A stretch of 64,000 nt of DNA from Ruminococcaceae bacterium Marseille-P2935 (GCA_900104565.1 LT629952.1:248001-312000); one strand, 5' to 3'. Shown: positions 1 to 7,462, counted from the stretch's first letter. Numbers and translations: made by a program. Notes: a model not told the origin generated them from the sequence alone.

Positions 1-1
1 C

Positions 2-70
2 GCAGTCATTTATGCTGACAAGGTTGGTTATAGTATGTACGAGCGGTTTGTGGGACTTTACGTTTTCTAG
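2..70 (+). CDS. C-terminal tail of an upstream gene (partial, unrecognised)
   Basis: An open frame enters from the left edge and stops with TAG at 68-70, giving about 22 residues that include YADKVGYSMYERF. The stop overlaps the stop codon of the convergent permease gene by a shared CTAG. The aromatic, charged tail loosely resembles the end of a GNAT acetyltransferase, but this is too little sequence to assign a family, and it could be chance coding. Confidence 0.3.
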   Translation, partial: AVIYADKVGYSMYERFVGLYVF

Positions 71-1263
71 CGCTTTTTGAAACATAGTTTTTCTCCATAA
101 TGGCAAATAACACATAGTAAGCTGATAGCGACCATGACCGGCAGGGTATTTCCCAGTGCAAAATCAATTGTCATAAACCAGCGGTAGCCAATAAAACCAA
201 TAACCCACAAAACAATGTTTTTTATATTCATTTTACAGTGTTCGTCAATCTGTTCTTTTTTAAACAGAAAATAGTCGGTAAATAAAATAGCAAACAGCGG
301 GGCAAATACTGAGCCAATTAAATACAGAAAATTTTCATACTGGCTCATAGAGATGAAAATTGCCATGATTGTGCCAAGAACAGTAGTGAGTATGGCCGCG
401 TGTTTTTCTTTGATTTTTGGGCTGAGGTTGGCTGCGCTTACTCCAGCAGAATAAGCATCTAAAAAAGTAGTTGTAACAGTGGACAACACAATAATGAGCA
501 AAGCAATAACCCCCATTCCACTGGCCAAAAGTATTTGGCTGATATCGGAGGTCCCGGCAAATATGGCTGCACCCAACCCAATGATATACATAAAGCAGGA
601 CCCAACAAAGTAGGCAAGACTGCTGAACATGGTTCCGCTTACCGGTTTTTTTGCTTCACGGGTATAGTCGGCAATAAGCGGGAGCCAGCTCAATGGCATA
701 GCTACACTAAGCTCTACAGCGGCGCCAAAGGTGATGGTTCCAAAACTCTCATGATCCAATGTACCACTGGAAAAAGCTTTCCAGCCGAGAATAGCGCAAA
801 AAATAAACAGGGCTGTCATTGCCACAATATTAACTTTAGATAGGTTTTTAATACCTATGATAATCCAAAGAATAATTAATGCACCTATTAACACACACCA
901 AAGAGGAAAACTGTCAATTCCGAAGCGGATGGTGATTGCATTAATCGCCACAGCTCCGTTTATGATCATTATGGCAGTCCAACCTAAAAGCTGCAAAATA
1001 TTTAAAATAGAGAAAAAATAGGAACCGTACCGCCCAAAAGAAATGCGGGTGCTCTGAATGGACGAGAGACGGCTTTTGGCACCAATTAATCCTGCCAATA
1101 TCAATATGATGCCGCCGATTAAATGACCGATCAGGACAGCTGTGATACCTTTTGCCAACCCAAGCGGCGCTAGCAAAACGCCGGTTGCAATTTCGGCAAT
1201 GCTGACAGCAGCGCCAAACCAGATTAAAGATAAATTTAAATTTGATGTTTTATTTTCCTGCAT
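67..1263 (-). CDS. cytX: NCS1-family permease, likely hydroxymethylpyrimidine transporter CytX
   Basis: This 398-residue integral membrane protein has about twelve hydrophobic segments and the layout of the cytosine/purine/thiamine permease (NCS1) family; LIWFGAAVSIAEIATG near the N-terminus is typical of the CytX subgroup. CytX proteins are thought to import hydroxymethylpyrimidine (HMP), the pyrimidine half of thiamine. The gene follows thiW in the same direction, downstream of a TPP riboswitch, which supports a thiamine-precursor substrate rather than cytosine. The ATG at 1263 is preceded by a GAAAGGA ribosome site. A 288-bp gap with hairpins separates it from thiW, so it may have extra control of its own. 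The assignment to NCS1 is firm; the HMP substrate is inferred from context. Confidence 0.85.
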   Translation of the reverse strand: MQENKTSNLNLSLIWFGAAVSIAEIATGVLLAPLGLAKGITAVLIGHLIGGIILILAGLIGAKSRLSSIQSTRISFGRYGSYFFSILNILQLLGWTAIMIINGAVAINAITIRFGIDSFPLWCVLIGALIILWIIIGIKNLSKVNIVAMTALFIFCAILGWKAFSSGTLDHESFGTITFGAAVELSVAMPLSWLPLIADYTREAKKPVSGTMFSSLAYFVGSCFMYIIGLGAAIFAGTSDISQILLASGMGVIALLIIVLSTVTTTFLDAYSAGVSAANLSPKIKEKHAAILTTVLGTIMAIFISMSQYENFLYLIGSVFAPLFAILFTDYFLFKKEQIDEHCKMNIKNIVLWVIGFIGYRWFMTIDFALGNTLPVMVAISLLCVICHYGEKLCFKKR

Positions 1264-1329
1264 AATATGTTCCTTTCAGCCGTTTCGCATCGGCATAAAA
1301 ATATATTAAAAAGTACTCTATAAGCAAGA

Positions 1330-1392
1330 AACTTCAAGTTTGAAATAGTTCTTGAAGTTACCTGGCAGTTACCGTATGGCTGCCCGCGCCAG
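1330..1392 (-). promoter_or_regulatory. two stem-loops in the leader of the cytX-like gene
   Basis: The 5' region of the permease gene holds two inverted repeats. A 9-bp perfect stem pairs 1330-1338 with 1351-1359. A second, CTGGCAG at 1362-1368, pairs in two blocks with CTGCC (1380-1384) and GCCAG (1388-1392). Neither is followed by a good T-run on the minus strand, so a terminator for thiW is not obvious. A leader or attenuator role is only inferred. A possible promoter (TTGCTT, 16 nt, TATATT on the minus strand) lies between these stems and the start codon. Confidence 0.35.
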
Positions 1393-1551
1393 TGTTCTTT
1401 CATACAAACTTTTGCAGATTTTTTGCCTTCAAGGTTACCCTACGGGTAATTGTTTTTGTTTTGCTTATCCATTTGGTATATGCTTTCCACCATGGAAGAC
1501 ACGGCACATAATGATAAGTTAAGAGTATTGTATGCTTCCTATAGGGGGGCT

Positions 1552-2061
1552 TTAATTGGCATGACCCTGCAAAAGTTTATCCATCACTTTTGTTTTACGA
1601 AGTGCTGCAACTAATACAGCCGCAATCAGGGTTCCGCCTGCCGTGCTGACAAAGAATGGGAGAACATAGGCAAACAGTGCGGCGTTTGCGTTGCCTAAAA
1701 CATAAACGGCAACCGGGTAGGCGATCAATCCACCGATTATGCTGGTTCCAAAAATTTCACCGGCATAGGTAAAAGTAAGCTTTTTACTATATTGAAATAC
1801 AAGACCACAAATGAGTGCTCCACACATACTGCCGGGAAAGGCCAGAAAACTGCCGGTTCCAATTGCTACCCGGATCAAACTGGTTATAAACGCCATGCCA
1901 ACGCCGTACCAAGGGCCTAAAAAGACAGCGGCCAGCACATTAACCATGTGCTGAATTGGAAAGCATTTAGACACCCCTACCGGAATGTAAAAGGGTGAAC
2001 ACACCACTCCAACAGCAATTAAAATGCCGGCCAGTGCCAATTTTTTTACGTTTGTTTTCAT
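1552..2061 (-). CDS. thiW: ThiW, S component of an energy-coupling factor thiazole/thiamine-precursor transporter
   Basis: The protein has 169 residues and about five to six membrane segments. Its N-terminal KKLALAGILIAVGVV and the SPFYIPVGVSKCFPIQHMVN stretch are characteristic of ThiW, the substrate-binding S component of an ECF transporter thought to take up the hydroxyethylthiazole moiety of thiamine. No ECF A/A'/T genes are nearby, so it probably uses the shared module. The start at 2061 is chosen because GGAGGAG sits directly upstream; the longer open frame to 2196 runs into the riboswitch terminator and is not protein. Regulation by TPP is predicted from the leader. Confidence 0.9.
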   Translation of the reverse strand: MKTNVKKLALAGILIAVGVVCSPFYIPVGVSKCFPIQHMVNVLAAVFLGPWYGVGMAFITSLIRVAIGTGSFLAFPGSMCGALICGLVFQYSKKLTFTYAGEIFGTSIIGGLIAYPVAVYVLGNANAALFAYVLPFFVSTAGGTLIAAVLVAALRKTKVMDKLLQGHAN

Positions 2062-2166
2062 AATTACTCCTCCATTTTGGGGTAAGTTTGCTCTCGAACT
2101 GCCAATAAAACTTAGTGCGCCAGTATGCCCTGGGAAAATACAAATGGCATATGGTTTTTGCACATA

Positions 2167-2200
2167 GCAAAAACGGGATGCATCAACGCGATGCATCCCG
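2167..2200 (-). terminator. intrinsic terminator of the TPP riboswitch expression platform
   Basis: On the minus strand an 11-12 bp stem built from CGGGATGCATC and its complement, with a GCGT-type loop, is followed by a T-run. It lies between the aptamer and thiW, so it fits a transcription-terminating switch. Its 5' arm repeats GGGATGCA found at the 3' end of the aptamer, giving an obvious alternative pairing partner for the 3' arm. Confidence 0.85.
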
Positions 2201-2211
2201 TTCGTTTTATT

Positions 2212-2300
2212 TGCATCCCTACGTTGGCATTATCCAAATCAGGTTCGAGGGTCGAAACAACTGAGTTTCCTCTCAGCCCACTGCAGTGAGCTCCCCTTAA
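2212..2300 (-). promoter_or_regulatory. TPP riboswitch (THI-box aptamer)
   Basis: Read on the minus strand the segment carries the conserved THI-box blocks in order: AGGGGAGC, then GGGCTGAGAGG, then CGACCCTCGAACCTGAT, then GGATAATGCCAACGTAGGGA. This is a near-consensus thiamine pyrophosphate aptamer. Binding of TPP is expected to favour the downstream terminator and reduce thiW (and possibly cytX) transcription. Confidence 0.97.
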
Positions 2301-2310
2301 ATTTTTCTTT

Positions 2311-2339
2311 ATTATACTCTACTCACTGTTTAGTTTCAA
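2311..2339 (-). promoter_or_regulatory. sigma-A-type promoter of the thiamine unit
   Basis: On the minus strand TTGAAA (2334-2339) and TATAAT (2311-2316) are separated by exactly 17 nt, placing the transcription start just ahead of the TPP aptamer. Confidence 0.8.
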
Positions 2340-2512
2340 CAGTAGTATGGAATTTTTTAAATAATCAGTGGGGAAAATAGGAAGAAATTGCGGAATATAG
2401 GTAGAATTAATGGAATTTTTAGGAAATTTAATGGACTTTTTGTTTTTCTTCCGGTAAAATAATGCTATGGCTACTATAGTACATCAAAGACAATTGGAGT
2501 GAGAAAAAGGCC

Positions 2513-4048
2513 ATGAAGAAGATTTTACAGACGCTTTTTCACAGGGGAGTTATCGCGATTTTGCTGATTGTGGTACAAGCAGCAATTTTATTAACGATGA
2601 TTGTAAAGTTTAGCAATTATTTCGTATATTTTTACGGAATTTGCTTACTGCTCAGTCTGTGCGTAGCGCTCTATATTATTAACAATAAAAGTAATCCCGC
2701 TTATAAAATAGCTTGGATTATTCCGGTTGTGACAATGCCGTTGTTTGGCGGTTTGCTTTACCTTATGTTTGGGGGAAACCGCCTTAGCAACCGTACAAAA
2801 AAGAAAATGCAGCAGGTGACCAGTGACTTTATAAAATCAGTAGATCAAACATCTCCACTGTTGGATGAGATGAATAAGTTAAGTCCTGATGCGGCAAACC
2901 AGTCCAGATATATTCAAAAATATGCTGGCAGCCCCCCATACCAAGGTACTTCGGTTGAATATTTAAAGTTAGGCGAAGTGAAGTTTGAACGGATGGTTGA
3001 GGAACTGAAGAAAGCAAAACACTTTATTTTTATGGAATACTTTATTATTCAGCCAGGTAAAATGTGGAATACCATTCAGGAAATATTGGTAGAAAAAGTA
3101 AATCAAGGGGTAGATGTTCGCCTAATTTATGATGATATGGGCAGCTTATTTACCCTTCCGGCAGGCTTTAAAAAAGAGATGGAAGCGCTGGGCATTAAGT
3201 GCTGTGTATTTAACCCATTTATTCCTGTACTTTCTGCAAAGCTTAATAATAGGGACCATAGGAAAATTTGTGTGATTGACGGATATGTTGGGTTTACTGG
3301 TGGCATTAATCTTGCAGACGAGTACATTAATACCTTTCAAAAACACGGGCATTGGAAAGATACTGCAGTTATGTTAAAAGGTGAGGCAGTTTGGAGCCTT
3401 ACGGGTATGTTTTTAGCCCTGTGGGATTATCAATATGGTATTATTGAGGATTACAACCAGTTTTGCCCCCAAATTTATCAGCCCGAATCCATAGCGGATG
3501 ATGGATATGTACAACCCTTTACTGATAATCCCCTGGATGATGAACCGGTAGGGGAGACCGTTTATCTCAATTTAATCAACAAGGCCAAACACTATGTATA
3601 CATAAATACCCCTTATTTAATTATAAGCAATGAAATGATTACGGCTCTGTGTTCAGCAGCTAAATCAGGGGTAGATGTGCGTATTGTAACACCGCATATT
3701 GCGGACAAATGGTATGTTCATGCAGTAACCCGTGCGTATTATGAGATTTTGGTAGAGGCCGGTGTTAAAATTTTTGAATATACGCCGGGATTTATACATG
3801 CAAAAAGCTTTGTTGTGGACGATGAATATGCGGTTGTTGGAACAATCAATCTGGATTACCGAAGCCTTTACCTGCACTTTGAATGTGCTGCTTGGCTTTA
3901 TAGGACCAGTTGTATTGCACAAATAAAGCAGGATTATTTTGATACACTGGAATTATGCCAACCTGTTACTTTGGAAGAATGCCGGAATGTTAAATGGTAT
4001 CGAAAATTAATTCGGGCATTACTAAGGATATTTGCGCCTTTAATGTAG
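2513..4048 (+). CDS. cls: cardiolipin synthase (phospholipase D family)
   Basis: This 511-residue protein has the usual bacterial cardiolipin synthase layout: two N-terminal membrane helices (about residues 10-70) and two phospholipase D catalytic repeats. The HKD motifs are visible as HRKICVIDG (about residue 249) and HAKSFVVDD (about residue 429), each followed by the expected GG/GT-N stretch. It condenses two phosphatidylglycerol molecules into cardiolipin and glycerol at the membrane. The length matches the family. The ATG follows GGAGTGAG. It appears to be transcribed alone, with a different unit starting from its own promoter at 4212. Confidence 0.95.
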   Translation: MKKILQTLFHRGVIAILLIVVQAAILLTMIVKFSNYFVYFYGICLLLSLCVALYIINNKSNPAYKIAWIIPVVTMPLFGGLLYLMFGGNRLSNRTKKKMQQVTSDFIKSVDQTSPLLDEMNKLSPDAANQSRYIQKYAGSPPYQGTSVEYLKLGEVKFERMVEELKKAKHFIFMEYFIIQPGKMWNTIQEILVEKVNQGVDVRLIYDDMGSLFTLPAGFKKEMEALGIKCCVFNPFIPVLSAKLNNRDHRKICVIDGYVGFTGGINLADEYINTFQKHGHWKDTAVMLKGEAVWSLTGMFLALWDYQYGIIEDYNQFCPQIYQPESIADDGYVQPFTDNPLDDEPVGETVYLNLINKAKHYVYINTPYLIISNEMITALCSAAKSGVDVRIVTPHIADKWYVHAVTRAYYEILVEAGVKIFEYTPGFIHAKSFVVDDEYAVVGTINLDYRSLYLHFECAAWLYRTSCIAQIKQDYFDTLELCQPVTLEECRNVKWYRKLIRALLRIFAPLM

Positions 4049-4211
4049 TACGTTTAAAAACGCCGGCTGAAAATAACCGCTTTATTCAAGCTTGCACATA
4101 ATTTTATTAAAGTTTTATAAAGTAAAATTGTTAGTGGATTGCGCAAACAGTCTTCTTTCACCAAAATAAGAAGAATTTTGGCTAAAATTAGGAAATTATG
4201 TTACAATTTGA

Positions 4212-4240
4212 TTGATGTTTTATAAAAATTAAGTTATACT
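4212..4240 (+). promoter_or_regulatory. promoter of the unknown protein/HD-GYP unit
   Basis: TTGATG (4212-4217), a 17-nt spacer and TATACT (4235-4240) form a good sigma-A-type promoter about 45 bp ahead of the first gene. Confidence 0.65.
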
Positions 4241-4284
4241 TAACAGTAAATGGTCCAAGAAAAACCTTGCAAGGAGCGTTTGGG

Positions 4285-4944
4285 ATGAATTCAAATGAAC
4301 CTATCACAACACAGGAACAATTAAAGGAATATGATGCATTATTATGCAAGTTACCCGGCGTTTTACATGTACAATTTGTGTTGGATGAGGATGGTTCGGT
4401 AACGGAACTGCATGTCTTAGCCTCCTCAGGAAGACAACCAAAGCAGATTGTTCGTGACATTCAGTCGGCTATGATGGCTGTTTACGGGATAGATATTGAT
4501 CATAGGGTAATTAGCGTGGCCCAAATTAACATGAGGTCTCCTCAAGAGCTGGTGCGCAACTTTAGACTCATCTGTGAAGAAGTATCTATGTCTACTGGAA
4601 TTGGCGGAGCAAAGTGCAGTGTAACTTTGTCCTATGATGGCAACACTTTTTTAGGTAAGGCACAGTCGTCTGCCTCTTCTCTTAGCAGGCAGCGCATGGT
4701 GGCCGAAGCAACCCTGGAGGCCGTACATCAGTTTTTAAACCGGGAAAATCTTTTTTCGGTGGCAGATGTTAAGTTATCTGAAGCAGCTGGAGAACCGGTA
4801 GCGGTTGTAGCTGTTTTATGCAACAAAAATCAAAAAAGCGATTTGTTAATTGGTGCTACCTGCCAAAATGATGATTTGAATACAGCTATCGTTAAATCAA
4901 CTTTAGACGCAATCAATAGAAAACTTACTATTCTCTATTGTTAA
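4285..4944 (+). CDS. conserved protein of unknown function
   Basis: The protein has 219 residues, is soluble and has no signal peptide. Two parts can be seen: an N-terminal alpha/beta module (about residues 10-85, containing LPGVLHVQFVLDEDG and a charged helix KQIVRDIQSAMMAVYGID) and a C-terminal module (about 95-219) with alternating strands and helices. I do not recognise a named family, although the first module resembles small proteins found beside HD-GYP genes in other Bacillota and Actinobacteria. The start is the ATG at 4285, eight bases after AAGGAG; an in-frame TTG at 4267 overlaps that site. It is the first gene of a unit that continues into the inverted-repeat element and the HD-GYP gene. 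Confidence 0.75.
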   Translation: MNSNEPITTQEQLKEYDALLCKLPGVLHVQFVLDEDGSVTELHVLASSGRQPKQIVRDIQSAMMAVYGIDIDHRVISVAQINMRSPQELVRNFRLICEEVSMSTGIGGAKCSVTLSYDGNTFLGKAQSSASSLSRQRMVAEATLEAVHQFLNRENLFSVADVKLSEAAGEPVAVVAVLCNKNQKSDLLIGATCQNDDLNTAIVKSTLDAINRKLTILYC

Positions 4945-4999
4945 TTGCAAGATAACGGATTCAGTTCAATACATATAACGACTTGTGCTTAGCGAAGCG

Positions 5000-5054
5000 G
5001 ATATAGCCTGTCTATTAGCGGAGGACAGAGCTCTCGATGGAGGGAGGCTATATC
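5000..5054 (+). promoter_or_regulatory. folded leader placing the small-peptide ribosome site beside or in a stem
   Basis: GATATAGCCT (5000-5009) is the exact reverse complement of AGGCTATATC (5045-5054). Inside lie a second stem, CTGTC (5008-5012) with GACAG (5024-5028), and a short CTC/GAG stem, so a three-way junction is possible. The purine-rich ribosome site (5039-5047) runs into the 3' strand of the outer stem, and the GTG start follows two bases after it. This suggests translational control. No known riboswitch consensus was recognised. Confidence 0.6.
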
Positions 5055-5055
5055 A

Positions 5056-5139
5056 GTGAAAAAAGCAAAATTCGCTATGGCTATTGCGGCTATCATGTCT
5101 TTCCTGCTTTCCAGCGGCGCTTATCTGTCCTGGAGATAA
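5056..5139 (+). CDS. 27-residue hydrophobic peptide
   Basis: A GTG-started frame encodes a peptide that begins MKKAKF, continues with an alanine-, isoleucine- and leucine-rich stretch long enough to span or enter a membrane, and ends GAYLSWR. A strong GGAGGGAGG ribosome site precedes the start at suitable spacing. The positively charged N-terminus followed by a hydrophobic core suggests a membrane-inserted peptide or an exported signal; a small toxin-like peptide is another possibility. It lies wholly inside the inverted-repeat element and directly upstream of a membrane-bound HD-GYP protein. Coding is supported by the ribosome site and composition only. Confidence 0.6.
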   Translation: MKKAKFAMAIAAIMSFLLSSGAYLSWR

Positions 5140-5211
5140 CTACTTGACATAACCCGAACGCATTGAACTGAATCCGTTATCTTATAATCAGGAAAGGAAG
5201 GAACCTCACAG

Positions 5212-6522
5212 GTGAAAAAGTCGGCAAAGATTTACATCTATTCTGTCATTTTAATTGGCGCTTCTATTGGCTGCTATTCCATCTATGCTTATTTTACTTC
5301 GTGGGGTTCTAACTGGGTTGCTGAATTAACTGATTTTTTGGTACTGCTGGTATTGTGTTCCATCACTCGCGCGTTCCCAGTTTACATACGGCAAAATCAG
5401 TCTATGGATGTTTCCTTCATCAGCATATTTGCTGCAGTATTAATTAAAGGTCCTCTTGCGGCTGTTACCATTGCTATTTTTAGCACACCGCTTGAAATTT
5501 CCAGTGGCGAAACAAAAAATAGCCCTAAAAAACATATTTTTAATACGCCACCTATTAAAACCTGTTTTAATACCAGTAATTTTATATTGTCTATTTATTT
5601 ACCGGGGCTGGCCTATCAATTCTTTGGCGGGGTACCTGGCGACCTTACGCTGCCAGATGTTTTATTGCCAGCTTTTATATTTATTGTTCTGACCTTATTT
5701 GTCAATACAACACTATTAACGTATTTATTCAGGGTGCAAGATTCTGTTAAGTTTGGCCGTACTTTAATTAAAACTTATTTAATGTTATTGCCAAATGTTG
5801 CGGCGGTTGCGCCCATTGGTTTTTTCCTGGCACTTATTTTAAATTTACCGGGCGGGCAATATTTTGCGTTTCTTTTTCTTGCGCCGCTCATGCTGGCTCG
5901 TTATGCGTTCAAGCTCTACTTAGACAGCAAAAACCAATACTATAAAATGATCCAGGTATTAACAGCGGCAATCGAGGCAAAGGACAAGTATACCGAAGGC
6001 CACTCCCGCCGGGTTGAGATGTATGCAGAACAGATTGCCAGAGCCATGCACTTCTCTGAAAATCGCATTGAGGTGGTCAAGGTAGCGGCTTTGCTGCATG
6101 ATGTAGGAAAAATTGGCATTGCCGATACAATTTTGAAAAAGCCGAGTAAGCTAACTAATGAAGAGCGGATAGACATTGAAAAGCATCCTGCGATTGGACT
6201 TCATATTTTAGAGGATATTGACCTGCCGTATAATACAAAAGAAATTATTCTGCATCATCATGAGCGTTACGATGGTATGGGTTATCCTAGCAACAGTGGG
6301 CCAGAGAAAACCCCACTGGAGTCGTATATTTTAGGGGTTGCGGATGCTTTTGATGCTATGACAAGCGACCGTCCATATCGAAATGGAATGAAAAAAGAAA
6401 TTGCCATTAATATTATTCGGGAAGAATCTGGAAAGCAGTTTCACCCGGATGTTGCCAAGGCTTTCTTAGACTTAATGAAAACTGCAGAAGAAACCAGAGA
6501 AAGTGCAGAGGTTGTGGTTTAA
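5212..6522 (+). CDS. membrane-anchored HD-GYP domain protein, likely cyclic-di-GMP phosphodiesterase
   Basis: The 436-residue protein has an N-terminal half of about six or more membrane segments (residues 8-235) and a C-terminal HD-GYP domain. The metal-binding HD pair is in LLHDVGKIGIAD (about residue 295) and the signature HHERYDGMGYP appears at about 348-358, followed by ADAFDAMTSDRPYR, which is typical of active HD-GYP proteins. Such domains hydrolyse c-di-GMP, or sometimes related cyclic dinucleotides. The membrane half presumably senses an unknown signal. The GTG start follows an AGGAAGG site. It directly precedes a DUF5317-like gene with no gap, so the two products probably work together. 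Confidence 0.9.
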   Translation: MKKSAKIYIYSVILIGASIGCYSIYAYFTSWGSNWVAELTDFLVLLVLCSITRAFPVYIRQNQSMDVSFISIFAAVLIKGPLAAVTIAIFSTPLEISSGETKNSPKKHIFNTPPIKTCFNTSNFILSIYLPGLAYQFFGGVPGDLTLPDVLLPAFIFIVLTLFVNTTLLTYLFRVQDSVKFGRTLIKTYLMLLPNVAAVAPIGFFLALILNLPGGQYFAFLFLAPLMLARYAFKLYLDSKNQYYKMIQVLTAAIEAKDKYTEGHSRRVEMYAEQIARAMHFSENRIEVVKVAALLHDVGKIGIADTILKKPSKLTNEERIDIEKHPAIGLHILEDIDLPYNTKEIILHHHERYDGMGYPSNSGPEKTPLESYILGVADAFDAMTSDRPYRNGMKKEIAINIIREESGKQFHPDVAKAFLDLMKTAEETRESAEVVV

Positions 6523-7086
6523 GTGTTGTTGGTGTACATCGCGGTAATTGCTATTCTGGTTGGATGGATGCGAGGGGGGAGTATCCAAAACTTTTCCAGC
6601 TATTCCATTCATGGCCTATGGCTTCCAATCGCAGCCTTTACTGTAGAGGCAGCCTTCCCGCTTTTTTCTAGATTTTTGCCAATGGATCGATTTTTGGGAG
6701 TATTTGTATTAATAGAATACGCCCTGCTAACTGTATTTTTGTTTTTCAACCGAACGTTGCCTTCCATGTGGCTACTGTCTGCTGGAACAGCGGTGAATTT
6801 TTTGGTAATTTCATTGAATGGCTGGCGAATGCCGGTATCAGATGCAATTTACCAGATGCCGGAACTTGAAATATTGGTGGAAAAAATAGAAACAGGTTAT
6901 CTTATGGAATATGTGATACAAGGAGAAAACACTCGACTTATCTGGCTGGGAGATGTGATTCATTTTTCCTGGATTCCGCAAATGTCTTTTGCAAGCATTG
7001 GGGATTTTTTTATGGCGGCAGGTGTATTTTGGCTCATTTTAAGTGGCATGGGGAAGAGAAAAGCAGGTAAACGAAAACCATTGTGA
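6523..7086 (+). CDS. DUF5317-like membrane protein
   Basis: This 187-residue protein has about five hydrophobic segments. Its N-terminus (VYIAVIAILVGWMRGGS) and the late LGDVIHFSWIPQ segment resemble the DUF5317 family, which is often encoded beside HD-GYP proteins; its biochemical role is not known. The GTG start abuts the TAA of the HD-GYP gene, so the two are translationally coupled and probably act in the same membrane process. A strong terminator begins directly after its stop codon, closing the unit. Confidence 0.75.
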   Translation: MLLVYIAVIAILVGWMRGGSIQNFSSYSIHGLWLPIAAFTVEAAFPLFSRFLPMDRFLGVFVLIEYALLTVFLFFNRTLPSMWLLSAGTAVNFLVISLNGWRMPVSDAIYQMPELEILVEKIETGYLMEYVIQGENTRLIWLGDVIHFSWIPQMSFASIGDFFMAAGVFWLILSGMGKRKAGKRKPL

Positions 7087-7141
7087 TTTTTCATAAAAAG
7101 AGCAGGGATGACAGTTATCACCCCTGCTCTTTTTATGAAAA
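7087..7141. terminator. strong bidirectional terminator
   Basis: A long stem pairs TTTTCATAAAAAGAGCAGGG with its complement ending at 7141, around a loop of about 13 nt. A- and T-rich arms make it suitable on both strands. Confidence 0.9.
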
Positions 7142-7234
7142 CGATTTTTGCTTTTCATCTAAAATAGTATAATTGACTGAAAAATGATTGAAATATAAAA
7201 ATAAAGCATGAAAAATGCACTTATTTGTCATCCA

Positions 7235-7251
7235 AAGAAAACGTTTACAAA
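7235..7251 (+). promoter_or_regulatory. cre-like operator (candidate CcpA site)
   Basis: AAGAAAACGTTTACAAA matches the catabolite-responsive element consensus WTGNNARCGNWWWCAWW at 16 of 17 positions, the exception being the second base. It lies about 230 bp ahead of the LacI-type gene heading the catabolic cluster, in an AT-rich 321-bp gap that otherwise holds the promoter and operator listed separately. Confidence 0.55.
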
Positions 7252-7392
7252 TTTTATTCGTATAATTGACCGATGAATGTCATGAAACAAATTGTAATAA
7301 TTATGTATAAATTCTATATATATTTATCAATATTAATGATAAAACTAGAGAAATACCCTAAAATATTATAACTATTTTAGAAATATATAAGC

Positions 7393-7421
7393 TTGAACCC
7401 AAAATATCTATATGATAAAAT
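7393..7421 (+). promoter_or_regulatory. promoter of the catabolic cluster
   Basis: TTGAAC (7393-7398) and TAAAAT (7416-7421) are separated by 17 nt, about 40 bp ahead of the GTG of the LacI-type regulator. Confidence 0.6.
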
Positions 7422-7436
7422 GTTTACATGATGATT

Positions 7437-7450
7437 CCTAGACGTATAGG
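7437..7450 (+). promoter_or_regulatory. near-palindrome overlapping the regulator's ribosome site
   Basis: CCTAGACGTATAGG is a 14-bp palindrome with one mismatched pair and a central CG, the usual centre of LacI-family operators. It lies just downstream of the predicted promoter and overlaps the AGGAGG of the LacI-type gene, so autoregulation is possible. Confidence 0.35.
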
Positions 7451-7462
7451 AGGTAACTAATA

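Larger units (their letters stand above)
4949..5183. repeat. 235-bp element bounded by a perfect 22-bp inverted repeat
   Basis: Positions 4949-4970 and 5162-5183 are exact reverse complements over 22 bases; pairing stops abruptly on the outer side. The 191-bp interior holds a small hairpin (GCTT/AAGC at 4987-4998), a folded leader (5000-5054) and a 27-codon open frame (5056-5139). The element fills nearly all the gap between two genes, beginning five bases after one stop codon and ending 28 bases before the next start. No flanking target-site duplication is evident and no transposase is present. A short imperfect direct repeat (ATAACGACTTG and ATAACTACTTG) lies just inside the arms. Confidence 0.9.

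Noticed and set aside
535-843. Plus-strand open frame of 102 codons
   Set aside because: It lies fully inside the permease gene on the other strand and lacks a ribosome site.
5000-5054. c-di-GMP riboswitch ahead of the HD-GYP gene
   Set aside because: The conserved blocks of neither c-di-GMP class were recognised; only a generic folded leader can be claimed.
4949-5183. Insertion sequence
   Set aside because: No transposase and no target duplication; only a MITE-like reading remains possible.
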